64,000 bases of DNA. Origin: Mucilaginibacter gracilis. Its GTDB lineage: Bacteria > Bacteroidota > Bacteroidia > Sphingobacteriales > Sphingobacteriaceae. The stretch covers positions 3,224,001 through 3,288,000 of the forward strand of contig NZ_RBKU01000001.1 in NCBI RefSeq assembly GCF_003633615.1, given 5' to 3'. Below the pieces are notes generated by a model. That model did no database searches. It was not told the origin of the DNA and saw only the letters and a program-made list of their open reading frames with translations. Positions 1-8,150 of this stretch are shown piece after piece (position 1 is the stretch's first letter; every line of letters starts with the position of its first letter). Position numbers and translations under genes: made by a program.

Positions 1-341
1 ATTCCGGGGTTGTTAACCACGAAACTACCGATGGTAAGATAACAGTTAAACCAAACGAAAATAGTTTGGAAAACATCAAAAGGGTTGAAGTAAGGTATGA
101 GTATTCGGGGCCGATGGATGATAAGAACAGACCATTTTGTGCTAAACTGATGAAGCTTGATAATTACTATACCAGAGAAGATATAGAACTAATGAGCGCG
201 GCCTTTGGCTATTCAATTTTTGACTATAGAGGCGGGTTTTACCACAATCCCAATAGCAATGTAACAACACCTTATTGTAGGCATAATTGGGACGCTGTGA
301 GTGTAATTTTAAATAAAGAGGGAGAGGTAGACAGTGAGTAA
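1..341 (+). CDS. Phage structural protein, C-terminal part (cut by window edge)
   Basis: The frame is open from the first bases, so the apparent TTG start near 66 is not a real start and this is the tail of a longer gene. The visible 112 residues contain an N-R-P-F-C stretch, a Y-R-G-G-F-Y stretch and a terminal P-Y-C-R-H-x-W stretch. This Cys/His/Arg layout recalls the C-terminal end of MuF-type minor head proteins, which finish with Arg-Pro and Cys motifs; that assignment is tentative. It overlaps the next gene by 8 bp, as is usual in a phage structural operon. Confidence 0.6.
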   Translation, partial: SGVVNHETTDGKITVKPNENSLENIKRVEVRYEYSGPMDDKNRPFCAKLMKLDNYYTREDIELMSAAFGYSIFDYRGGFYHNPNSNVTTPYCRHNWDAVSVILNKEGEVDSE

Positions 342-915
342 GGTTTTATTTTTATCAGAACAGCAATTAAAAGATAACAGCGTAATTGAAGCACACGTAG
401 ATTCTAAAATTTTATCCAATACAATTTGGGAGGTACAGGAATTTGAACTAAAGCCAATATTGGGTAAAGACTTATATCAATCAATTGCTAATGAAGTATT
501 ATCAGCCTCAACCATTTCAGGTTATACCATTAGTGAAACTAATTTGGAACTGTTAACGGATTATATCAAACCGTTTTTAATATACGGTACGCTATCTTAT
601 GGTTTTATTCCACTCCACTATAAGATTACCAATAAAGGTATAAACAGGTTAACGGACAGTAGCGTAGCTTCTTTGCAGAGTACAGAATTGGAGTATGTCA
701 AAAATAATTACGATACCAAATTTGATAATTATAAACTCAGATTGGTTAATCACTTAGCAGTTGACTTAAAAGAAGATGTAAGTGATATAATTGATACGAC
801 TGGTGACAGTACTGGTTGGTTCATTCCCGATAATCAGATTAATGTTGAAGATTTCTTTGAAAGTTTAGCATCAAAAACCGGACTGTACAGGGGATATATA
901 AGAAGGGGTTATTAA
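334..915 (+). CDS. Phage head-tail connector-like protein (DUF6712-type)
   Basis: 193 residues starting at GTG, preceded by a good purine-rich ribosome site (GGGAGAGG, 318-325), which is rare outside the phage part of the window. The N-terminal phrase about detecting 'FLSEQQLKDNSVIEAHVD' and the following helical region resemble the DUF6712 family of phage neck proteins of Bacteroidota, which sit between head and tail. No catalytic motif is visible. It overlaps the genes on both sides (8 bp and 1 bp), so translation is probably coupled. The family call rests on remembered similarity. Confidence 0.65.
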   Translation: MSKVLFLSEQQLKDNSVIEAHVDSKILSNTIWEVQEFELKPILGKDLYQSIANEVLSASTISGYTISETNLELLTDYIKPFLIYGTLSYGFIPLHYKITNKGINRLTDSSVASLQSTELEYVKNNYDTKFDNYKLRLVNHLAVDLKEDVSDIIDTTGDSTGWFIPDNQINVEDFFESLASKTGLYRGYIRRGY

Positions 916-1358
916 TGAAAAGCCTGAACCAGTTAAAAACAATTATTGTTGATTTCTTTAAAAGTCATTATATGGTTGGCAGTGTTTACTATACTGATGA
1001 TTTTGATTTTGCTGCATATCCTGATATTAAGTATAGGGTTGTACAGATACAACCAGTAGGCAATACCTCCATTATAGGTAAAGAGATAATAAACCGATTT
1101 AAAATTATGATTGCCGATATTGAAGATGCGAACAATTTTCAATTATGTGATGAAATTTGGAGCGATTGCCAAAGAATAGCCGATGATTTTATAACCTGTT
1201 TTGGTGATGATGATTTCTTTGATTTCTATCTTGACTACAATTCGGTTGATATGCAAAACTTTAGCGAGGTTGCCGGGGATAGACAATCCGGTATTGTTTT
1301 TATAGCCTCAATCCGTCAAACAAGGGAAATGAACCCTGATGCCATACCGTTAATTTAA
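915..1358 (+). CDS. Phage neck or tail-completion protein, hypothetical
   Basis: 147 residues beginning at an ATG that overlaps the previous stop (TAATG). It is acidic and rich in Asp and Phe in the middle, without signal peptide or membrane segment. No family is recognised from motifs. Its place directly after a connector-type gene and before the tail-fibre gene suggests head closure, tail completion or a tail terminator role; this is inferred from position only. Confidence 0.6.
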   Translation: MKSLNQLKTIIVDFFKSHYMVGSVYYTDDFDFAAYPDIKYRVVQIQPVGNTSIIGKEIINRFKIMIADIEDANNFQLCDEIWSDCQRIADDFITCFGDDDFFDFYLDYNSVDMQNFSEVAGDRQSGIVFIASIRQTREMNPDAIPLI

Positions 1359-1394
1359 TTATACTTAATACCCTATTACCTGCAAAACAGGTAA

Positions 1395-3353
1395 ATGGAT
1401 ATTTCAAATTTTTTAAGCGGTGTAACCCACAATATAACAAGTCAAACTGCACCGAAATCTATATTAGGTTCTACGGTTGGTAATACTTTTACCGATTTGG
1501 CAAACCTTACAAAAACTACAATTGAAAGTTTAAGTGCAGTTACTTTCAAAACTTTGGGCGGTGCTGCTTCTGATAATGATTCCTTAGCTGCATCATTAGC
1601 CACAAAATTAGATATACTATCAAAAGCTACAGGTGCGCAAGCTTTAGCGGGTAGTGATGATACGGCCTATATGACTCCGTTAAAAACATCACAAATTGTA
1701 GCATTCGGTAATGCCAACTTTAAAGGCACTGCTGTACCTACAGATACACCTGTTACTGGTTCAACTGCTGTTTTTTGGATAGCATCACAAGCAGGTACTT
1801 ATACCAACTTCGGCAACGTTGTTGTTAATTCAAATTCAATTGCGGTTATCAGTTGGAACGGTACGGCTTGGTCAATTTCTCAATCACAGGTTATTCAAAC
1901 CCCAATTACCAGTTGGTCAGCATCTACCTATACCTATGGCACGCAGGTAAATTATAACGGGATGGATTGGGTAGCCCTATCGGCAACCACATCAACAGAT
2001 GTACCCGGAGTAAGCACCAAATGGACACCACGTTTATCTTTTTATACCAAAGCAGAAACTGATGCAATCAGACCATTAGGCTATGATAGTAGCGCATACG
2101 CTTATGCAGTTGTAGACAGTAACAATAATTTGGCTTTTACAATTGATAAAGCTGGTAAGGTTGGTACGCCGAAGCATCCCGATTTAGATACCTCCATTTC
2201 TACACTTGAAAATTATGATTTCGCTTGGCAAAATGAAAGTGGTTATGTGTGGGGTGTTTGCGATACTAATTTAAAAGTTGCGATGGGTATTGATTTGGCG
2301 GGTAATTTGATTTTAAAAGGTCAAAGTCTTAGCTCTACACTATCAACTTACAATTCACGTATTACAGCAATTGAAAGTAATGATTTCGCTTGGCAACCTG
2401 AATCCGGGTACCAGTGGGGTATCGTTGATAGCAATTTAAAAATTCCGTTAGGTATCAATCAGGCAGGGCACGTTTTAGTTAGCGGACAAGATTTAACATC
2501 ATTATTGAACAGTAACATATCAGCTCAGTTAGCCGCTTTAACATCAGCAAGGGATATTTCTTGTTGGGGTGATAGCTTAACACAAGGTGCTGGTGGTGTT
2601 GCTTATGCTACTCAATTAGCCGCTTTACTTGCTGATGGTAGAAATATTTATAATAACGGTGTAGGTGGTGATACTTCGCCCCAAATTGCATTCAGGCAAG
2701 GCGGTATCAATGTACTTTGTACCATTACAGCAAATACAATCAATGCTTCTGGTGCTACCGTGGTAACACCCGCCAACGCTAATATAATGCAGATTAATAG
2801 AACTATAACGGGTTCATTATTCCGTATCAAAGGCACATTGGCACGTTTAAGTGATGGAACATACACTTTTACCAGAACACTAAACGGTTCAAATATAGCA
2901 ACAGAAAATCAGGTATATTTTATCCCTGATGGTACGGCACAACAAAACAATACTTTGATTTTTTGGGCAGGACAAAACGACCCCCGGTCAAGTAGTGGTG
3001 TTACCGATACTTTAACCAATACCGCAGCAATGGTAGCATTTACCAAAGCTGTTAATAAAAGGTTTTTAGTGATGTCTGTACTTGGTGCTAATGCCGGAAG
3101 TTCGGGCGGTACAGGTTACAATTATATCATACAGACTAATCAAGCTCTTAGAGATGCCTATCCTGATAATTTTATTGATGTAAGGCAATTATTGATAAGA
3201 AGCTATGATTCAAGTCAAGCACAGGATGTAATTGACCACACCAACGATATAGTTCCAACTTCATTAAGAAGTGATGCAGTCCATTTGAATACAGCCGGAT
3301 ATGGCATAGTAGCGCAAGCAATAAAAGATTTCTTATTATTTAAAAATTGGTAA
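1395..3353 (+). CDS. Phage tail fibre with carbohydrate-binding-like segment and SGNH esterase domain
   Basis: 652 residues. The N-terminal 150 are Ser/Thr/Ala-rich fibre sequence. Around residues 175-215 lies an aromatic segment (SWSASTYTYGTQV, then NGMDWVAL) resembling a CBM5/12-type carbohydrate-binding module. Residues about 230-375 hold three degenerate copies of a unit containing W-G-V-x-D-x-N followed by I-D/N-x-A-G. The C-terminal 265 residues are an SGNH/GDSL hydrolase: block I GDSLT with nucleophile Ser394, block III G-Q-N-D, and block V D627-x-x-H630. Such enzymes deacetylate cell-surface glycans, so it probably binds and trims host polysaccharide during adsorption. No Shine-Dalgarno site is obvious. 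Confidence 0.8.
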   Translation: MDISNFLSGVTHNITSQTAPKSILGSTVGNTFTDLANLTKTTIESLSAVTFKTLGGAASDNDSLAASLATKLDILSKATGAQALAGSDDTAYMTPLKTSQIVAFGNANFKGTAVPTDTPVTGSTAVFWIASQAGTYTNFGNVVVNSNSIAVISWNGTAWSISQSQVIQTPITSWSASTYTYGTQVNYNGMDWVALSATTSTDVPGVSTKWTPRLSFYTKAETDAIRPLGYDSSAYAYAVVDSNNNLAFTIDKAGKVGTPKHPDLDTSISTLENYDFAWQNESGYVWGVCDTNLKVAMGIDLAGNLILKGQSLSSTLSTYNSRITAIESNDFAWQPESGYQWGIVDSNLKIPLGINQAGHVLVSGQDLTSLLNSNISAQLAALTSARDISCWGDSLTQGAGGVAYATQLAALLADGRNIYNNGVGGDTSPQIAFRQGGINVLCTITANTINASGATVVTPANANIMQINRTITGSLFRIKGTLARLSDGTYTFTRTLNGSNIATENQVYFIPDGTAQQNNTLIFWAGQNDPRSSSGVTDTLTNTAAMVAFTKAVNKRFLVMSVLGANAGSSGGTGYNYIIQTNQALRDAYPDNFIDVRQLLIRSYDSSQAQDVIDHTNDIVPTSLRSDAVHLNTAGYGIVAQAIKDFLLFKNW

Positions 3354-3382
3354 TCTTCAAAAAAATATAAAACACAAATAAA

Positions 3383-4144
3383 ATGAGTTTAATACACAAA
3401 TTACCCGGAGTTGCATTTACTGATGCTACACTTCCAAAATTATACAGAGATGCTATTGTAAATAGCGGTTCTAAGTTCTTATTCGATTTCAGTAACAGTT
3501 GGTGTTGGCCTAAACAGGCAAATCCCGTCATTACTGATACTTTTGTCAATTTGATTGACGGTTTATCCGGTGCTACAATTAGTGGTACCAATGGCGGCTT
3601 AACCTATGGTGGCGGCGGTATTTATATGCCGGGCTATACTGGCGGTGCTGGTTCATCATCAATTGAATTGGGTGCAAACTATAGTATTGGTGCCGATGCT
3701 TCGCCCAATGCTTTAATCATTGATTGGATAAAGTTACCTACTGGTTATGATACAGGTTCAACCGTATTTTTTAGAAAAGCCACAAACTCAGGTAACACCT
3801 ACAATAATGCGCAATGGTCTTTTGAAGCTGCTGGTAACATCTTATCAATTCGTTTCGGTTCTAACGTGACTTATTTTAGTTACACGTTACCTGTAAATGT
3901 ACCCGTACAAATGGCTGTTAATATTACTAATACCTTGTTGACGCTATTTATAAATGGGGTGGCTGTAGCAACGGCTGTACCATCAGTTGGCTTAGTTGCC
4001 GCCGATAACTTAGGCTTATGCAGGTTGCCGTATTTCAAAGGTTATACCTACCGTATTTATGGTGAAAATCTATTGGTATCAGGTAAAAATGCTGCTGCAC
4101 AAGTGTTGTTAGACTATAACAACAACGTGTCTAAGTATAGCTAA
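3383..4144 (+). CDS. Phage tail protein with LamG/concanavalin-like fold
   Basis: 253 residues, Gly/Ser/Asn-rich in the first 90. Residues roughly 90-250 show the alternating strands of a LamG-like jelly roll, including an L-F-I-N-G-V-A-V strand pair, typical of glycan-binding tail proteins. It lies 29 bp after the tail fibre and is followed by a terminator, so it closes the structural operon. A role in host recognition alongside the fibre is likely but not shown by motifs. Confidence 0.65.
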   Translation: MSLIHKLPGVAFTDATLPKLYRDAIVNSGSKFLFDFSNSWCWPKQANPVITDTFVNLIDGLSGATISGTNGGLTYGGGGIYMPGYTGGAGSSSIELGANYSIGADASPNALIIDWIKLPTGYDTGSTVFFRKATNSGNTYNNAQWSFEAAGNILSIRFGSNVTYFSYTLPVNVPVQMAVNITNTLLTLFINGVAVATAVPSVGLVAADNLGLCRLPYFKGYTYRIYGENLLVSGKNAAAQVLLDYNNNVSKYS

Positions 4145-4216
4145 TAAATAGCTGCTTAACTGAGTTTAGCTGTGTAGCAAAGTATGGTTAATAATAACTA
4201 AAGTTCTAACTATGAC

Positions 4217-4248
4217 AAGCCATTGGGGTAAATCCTGATGGCTTTTTT
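4217..4248 (+). terminator. Intrinsic terminator after tail genes
   Basis: Stem AAGCCAT (4217-4223) pairs with ATGGCTT (4238-4244) around a 14-nt loop and runs into six T residues (4243-4248). It separates the structural genes from the lysis cassette. Confidence 0.75.
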
Positions 4249-4274
4249 ATTCAAATATCCTATTCCCCGGATAG

Positions 4275-4745
4275 ATGAAGTTAGACGAAAACGGGAAGAA
4301 ATTTATTTTCAATCAGGAAGGTATCAGGTTAAAAGCATATAAAGATTCTGGTGGTGTACCTACCATTTGTGTAGGCTGCACATATTATAGTGATGGTTCA
4401 AAAGTTAAAATTGGGGATAGCCGTACAATGCAGGAATGTTATCAGCTATTTGATTTGGTTGTGGCTGATTTTGAAAAGGCTGTTACCAAAGCTGTTAAAG
4501 TACCTATCAATCAAAATCAATTTAATGCGCTGGTATCTTTTGCATTTAATGTTGGTACCGGAGGTGTTGAACATTCATCATTATTAACTGCAATCAATAG
4601 TAAGGCTTCTGAAACCGAAATAAGATTGGACTTTGCCAAATGGAATAAAGTACAAGGTATAGCCAATGATGTATTAACCAAACGTAGAAAAATGGAAGCT
4701 GATTTATTTTTTAAAGCGATTAACAATGAAAACCCTAACCACTAA
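4275..4745 (+). CDS. Endolysin, GH24 (T4-type) lysozyme
   Basis: 156 residues. The T4 lysozyme catalytic spacing Glu-x8-Asp-x5-Thr is present as Glu15, Asp24 and Thr30 (in QEGIR, KDSGG and PTICVG). A later N-Q-F-N-A-L-V-S-F-A-F-N-V-G block is the usual second signature of GH24. It cleaves the beta-1,4 bond between MurNAc and GlcNAc in peptidoglycan. There is no signal peptide, so export depends on the holin encoded next, whose gene overlaps it by 20 bp. The length is typical. Confidence 0.92.
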   Translation: MKLDENGKKFIFNQEGIRLKAYKDSGGVPTICVGCTYYSDGSKVKIGDSRTMQECYQLFDLVVADFEKAVTKAVKVPINQNQFNALVSFAFNVGTGGVEHSSLLTAINSKASETEIRLDFAKWNKVQGIANDVLTKRRKMEADLFFKAINNENPNH

Positions 4746-5202
4746 ATATAAAATGAACTATCTCACTAATTTTTTGAATGGCTTATGGTCTTTCGCTGGT
4801 AAATATGCTATGCTTTTTCTGGTTTTTTTAACACCAGTACACCCGCTATTATATACTATTTATATCCTTTTGGTATGCGATTTAATTACCGGAATAACCA
4901 AAGCCGTTAAAATCAAAGAGGCTGTTACCTCAAAAAGAATGAGGGATAGCGTCATCAAATTTGTTTTCTACTCCATAGCTGTATTTATTGCGTTTCAGGT
5001 TGATATAACGCTTTTTAGTGCTACCGCCTTATACCTTGCCCGATTGGTGGGCGGTTACATCATTTTGATAGAATTTCAATCCAACATTGAAAATATCAGT
5101 ACCATCACAGGTATTGATTTATGGGTTATGATTAAAGATAAGGTTATGAGTTTTTTTGATTCAAAGCTAAAAGAAAGTAAGGGAGATAAAACCAATGCTT
5201 AA
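4726..5202 (+). CDS. Phage holin (phage_holin_4/LydA-like)
   Basis: 158 residues with about four hydrophobic segments (near residues 22-48, 50-70, 82-102 and 105-125) and a charged C-terminus ending in a Lys/Asp-rich tail. The phrase L-L-V-C-D-L-I-T-G-I-T-K-A is typical of the phage_holin_4 family, where D-x-x-T-G lies between membrane segments. It makes the inner-membrane hole that releases the endolysin. The start is either 4726 or the Met codon at 4753; the upstream start overlaps the lysozyme gene by 20 bp. It overlaps the next gene by 8 bp. Confidence 0.85.
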   Translation: MKTLTTKYKMNYLTNFLNGLWSFAGKYAMLFLVFLTPVHPLLYTIYILLVCDLITGITKAVKIKEAVTSKRMRDSVIKFVFYSIAVFIAFQVDITLFSATALYLARLVGGYIILIEFQSNIENISTITGIDLWVMIKDKVMSFFDSKLKESKGDKTNA

Positions 5203-5863
5203 TTATAAACGCAACTTTTATTTTCTTTTGGTTATTGCATTTTTTGCCGCCATAACATTAGGATATTATGCTTATCATCAGCATCAGGTTATAGCTTTAA
5301 AGGCTAACCAGATAAAGGCTTTGCAAGACACTTGTGTACTTTACCGTACCAAAAACGGTGCATCAGGTGCAAGCAAATTGCTATTCACAGGTACTAAAGA
5401 CGATGTACTTGCAGTACTTAAAGAAAAAGATGCTGTAGCTTACCAAACCGTAAAAGCTACTGATGGTATACATTCTTACAAAAGCTTTTCAACCCTAACC
5501 AAAATTGATACTATTGTTAAAGCTGATACTGTTTATATAGTAAAAGATACCACCGGAAAATTAACCTATAGGCTATCAAAAGATATTAATGTACCGGGGC
5601 TATATGATGCCAAAATAAGCGTTGTAAACGATTCTGTTAGCTTAGGGCTTAAAGTATATGATAAATATGTAATTGTGGCTAAGGAGCGTTCTAATGGCTT
5701 ATTCAAATCTAATAGTATCGTTGTTTCGGTAGAAAATCAAAACAAATATGTGACAGTGTCAAATCTTCAATCCTATGAGATTCAGGAAAAGAAAAAGAAT
5801 TTGGGATTGAAAATCGGTGGTTTAGTTACAATCGGTGGGTTAATTTACTTTTTAGTCCGTTGA
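5195..5863 (+). CDS. Bitopic membrane protein of lysis cassette, spanin-like candidate
   Basis: 222 residues with a membrane segment at about residues 8-25 and a second at about 203-220, the last residues of the protein. Between them lies a roughly 175-residue soluble, presumably periplasmic, domain with a short D-T-V-Y-I-V-K-D-T strand motif seen in Bacteroidota phage lysis-region proteins. Gene order (endolysin, holin, this) and topology suggest a spanin or a regulator of lysis. There is no lipobox, so it would not be an o-spanin lipoprotein; it could bridge membranes as a u-spanin only if the C-terminal segment reaches the outer membrane, which is unproven. Its 3' end overlaps the convergent gene by 12 bp. 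Confidence 0.6.
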   Translation: MLNYKRNFYFLLVIAFFAAITLGYYAYHQHQVIALKANQIKALQDTCVLYRTKNGASGASKLLFTGTKDDVLAVLKEKDAVAYQTVKATDGIHSYKSFSTLTKIDTIVKADTVYIVKDTTGKLTYRLSKDINVPGLYDAKISVVNDSVSLGLKVYDKYVIVAKERSNGLFKSNSIVVSVENQNKYVTVSNLQSYEIQEKKKNLGLKIGGLVTIGGLIYFLVR

Positions 5864-6205
5864 ATCACGTTTTTTTCTACTTTCGGCTGCCAATTGTTTG
5901 CCTAATGAGTTGATTTCTTTATCGGATAATTCTGATTCATCTGAAATTTTATTTTCGCTACCTTCCTGTTTCTGATAAAAAACACTTGCAGCCGTTCCAA
6001 CTTGTTGATAAAGACTTTCCGGGAATTGCTCTTTAATAGGGTTAGTTCTTTCCCATAAACCTTCTATCAATTCAAGGTCAACTGGTTCCCTATCGATTAC
6101 AAACGATATTTCCTCATTTGTCAAATCATTTCCGGGGGTTCTCCAAAATGCCTCCACATTGTAGGTGTTCGACCCAATTGTTATTTGTTTTTTGAAATGC
6201 TCCAT
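5852..6205 (-). CDS. Hypothetical phage protein, 117 aa
   Basis: A small acidic protein with no signal peptide or membrane helix. The N-terminal half looks like a beta-rich domain (I-T-I-G-S-N-T-Y-N-V-E-A-F-W-R-T-P); the C-terminal 40 residues are charged and probably disordered. It is not recognised. It lies opposite the lysis genes, so it may be lysogenically expressed cargo. The convergent 3' overlap with the bitopic protein gene leaves no room for a conventional terminator. Confidence 0.5.
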   Translation of the reverse strand: MEHFKKQITIGSNTYNVEAFWRTPGNDLTNEEISFVIDREPVDLELIEGLWERTNPIKEQFPESLYQQVGTAASVFYQKQEGSENKISDESELSDKEINSLGKQLAAESRKKRDSTD

Positions 6206-6489
6206 AATTTTGCTTTCTCAAATTTGAACAGGTTTCAGCGAACAAAAGAATAAATTACAAAATAGATTACAAATCGGAAAAGAACAGCAATCAGGAAAAA
6301 TTATTGACAATTGCGATTATCCCGAATTGTTACATTTGGGATTTTGTCCCTTTTTGTCTTTTTTTTTAAAAATTAGCTGTTTTTTGCCCTCACAAAAAGT
6401 GCTTCATTCAGTTAAAACCGGGGCAAAATGGGATAAAATCAATTCTTTTCTCCAATAAAATATACCCTCATTTAATTTGAATGCATTTT
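6206..6489. other. Intergenic region of prophage, no gene seen
   Basis: A 284-bp AT-rich spacer between two leftward genes. No reading frame, strong hairpin or recognisable promoter box was found in it. It presumably carries the promoter for the leftward gene ending at 5852. Confidence 0.5.
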
Positions 6490-6714
6490 TTATTTGGATT
6501 TGTGAATGCGGTTAATTACCCTCAGATGTGCTTCGTGGCGCATTTGATTTAGTTCTGCCAATTCCCTTTGCTTTTTTGTTGGTTTTTTTTCAGATGGTTT
6601 ATCATCTAAATAATTATAACGGGAATTTATTTTTTCAATATCCCGTTTAATAGTTGCAATGTCGCTTTGTATATTCTGAATCCCGGCCAGTAACTGTGAT
6701 AGTATGTCTTCCAT
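6490..6714 (-). CDS. Small coiled-coil protein, 74 aa
   Basis: Residues about 5-35 form a heptad-like helix (I-Q-N-I-Q-S-D-I-A-T-I-K-R-D-I), followed by a Lys/Pro-rich linker and a basic helix ending in I-N-R-I-H-K-S-K. This layout suits a small DNA-associated or scaffold protein. No excisionase or repressor helix-turn-helix was recognised. It is just downstream of the integrase on the same strand, with the integrase terminator in between. Confidence 0.5.
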   Translation of the reverse strand: MEDILSQLLAGIQNIQSDIATIKRDIEKINSRYNYLDDKPSEKKPTKKQRELAELNQMRHEAHLRVINRIHKSK

Positions 6715-6750
6715 TTAGCTAATTTATTATTTTCTAAATTGATTTCAATC

Positions 6751-6774
6751 AAAAAGCCCCTAATCAAAGGGGCT
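6751..6774 (-). terminator. Intrinsic terminator of integrase gene
   Basis: AGCCCCT (6755-6761) pairs with AGGGGCT (6768-6774) around a six-base loop. Read on the minus strand, the stem is followed by five T residues (complement of 6751-6755). It begins 5 bp past the integrase stop codon. Confidence 0.85.
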
Positions 6775-6778
6775 GGTA

Positions 6779-7984
6779 TTAAAATTTTAAACTACCTGAT
6801 GCTTTTATTTGGTTTTTATTCAACCTTTCTCTAATATATAGCGTGGTAACTTGTAAACTGCTATGTCGGTTGCGTTGGCGTATTTCTTCAAAACTTACAC
6901 CTCCCTCTAAATCATAGTAATTACTCGAATGTTTTAGCGCGTAAAGTTTTAAGTGACTTGAAAGATTATAATCTTCGCGAAATGAACGCCATTTTTGACC
7001 AAAATAATCTTGATGGATTTGTAGTCTGGATGGCTTGCATTTATGACCGAATACAAAAAAATCAGGTGGTTGATCGGCAACCAAATCATCTAAAAGAATA
7101 AACGTTTCGTCATTTAGTTTGAAAACTGCTTCATCCCCATTTTTAGTTTTTTCTGGTGCTAATGTTAAAATTCGTTTAGAGAAATCAATGTCTGATACCT
7201 GTATTCGCGTTAATTCGATAGGGCGGATATTATAGTGGAAAATAAATTTTGTTGCGATATATAACCCCAAATAGCGTGCATCTTTCCTTAATAACTCCAC
7301 TACGTTCTTTAATTCGTCTTCTTCATAAATTTTGAACCGCGAAGAATCTTTTTTGGTGCTCTTCTTTTTGGTTAAATTGACTGGATTCTCAGAAATAATT
7401 TTTAGGGTTAACAAAAAGTTAAAAAATGTACCTAAATCCTGTCTGTAGCAGTTGTAAGTAACCTTACCCCATTTGCGTTCTTGACTTGTTTTTTGCAAGA
7501 AATTATCAATGTCAATTTGAGTAAATGTGTTTGCTTTACGAAATAAGTATTTTTTTTCTGTTAGCCATTTTGTAAAGTAATCCATCAAATACCCGTTTGT
7601 CTTTAATCCTTTAGGTTTCATTGCGTTATTTGAAACCTTTATTTCACGCTCTTTCAACCAGTAGGCTATACACTCCTGAATAGTTGATAATGGAGTTATT
7701 GGTAAATCATTGAAGGTATTTTCAATAGGGTTCCAACCGTTTGATAAAAGATGTATCAACGCTGGTACCATCTCTTTTGCTTGTTTTTTCAATACGCTAA
7801 TACTTTCACCTTTTTTAAGCCCTGCTAACTTGCGTTGACGTTCTTCTTTATTGGTTTTGGGATTTAAAAATTGAAAATGCAGGTATGGCTTTGTACTTTT
7901 ACTGCCGGGAAATAACTTGAAATCGTAAGTTGACCACGATTGAATAAGGATTGAATCCTCTTTTTGCGATTTTATCTGTTTCAT
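6779..7984 (-). CDS. Phage tyrosine recombinase (integrase)
   Basis: 401 residues. The N-terminal region carries an arm-binding-like domain (to about residue 90), followed by a core-binding SAM-like domain (about 110-210, including I-D-N-F-L-Q-K-T) and the catalytic domain. Visible catalytic elements are Arg in N-I-R-P-I-E-L-T, Lys in P-E-K-T-K-N-G, His in R-N-R-H-S-S-L and Tyr in V-T-T-L-Y-I-R-E. Box II reads Y-A-L-K-H instead of the textbook H-x-L-R-H, a form common in integrases of this phylum. It catalyses insertion and excision of the phage. A palindrome lies 34 bp upstream and direct repeats about 170 bp upstream. Confidence 0.93.
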   Translation of the reverse strand: MKQIKSQKEDSILIQSWSTYDFKLFPGSKSTKPYLHFQFLNPKTNKEERQRKLAGLKKGESISVLKKQAKEMVPALIHLLSNGWNPIENTFNDLPITPLSTIQECIAYWLKEREIKVSNNAMKPKGLKTNGYLMDYFTKWLTEKKYLFRKANTFTQIDIDNFLQKTSQERKWGKVTYNCYRQDLGTFFNFLLTLKIISENPVNLTKKKSTKKDSSRFKIYEEDELKNVVELLRKDARYLGLYIATKFIFHYNIRPIELTRIQVSDIDFSKRILTLAPEKTKNGDEAVFKLNDETFILLDDLVADQPPDFFVFGHKCKPSRLQIHQDYFGQKWRSFREDYNLSSHLKLYALKHSSNYYDLEGGVSFEEIRQRNRHSSLQVTTLYIRERLNKNQIKASGSLKF

Positions 7985-8017
7985 AGTAATGTTAAATTGA
8001 ACCTTCGTTTATCAGAA

Positions 8018-8033
8018 TTTCGATATATCGAAA
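8018..8033. promoter_or_regulatory. 16-bp perfect palindrome upstream of integrase
   Basis: TTTCGATATATCGAAA is perfectly self-complementary and lies 34 bp upstream of the integrase start codon. A homodimeric repressor or excisionase site is likely from its symmetry and place; no protein is assigned. A second, spaced inverted repeat TACTGAA/TTCAGTA lies at 8070-8076 and 8095-8101. Confidence 0.5.
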
Positions 8034-8150
8034 AAAACTCGATAGGCTTTTTTTTAAACAGTACTCTTATACTGAATTGATAATGTAAATATAGTTCAGT
8101 AATGGAGCCCTGTCAATCAGACATATCATTTTTAATTTTTTTTATATTGA

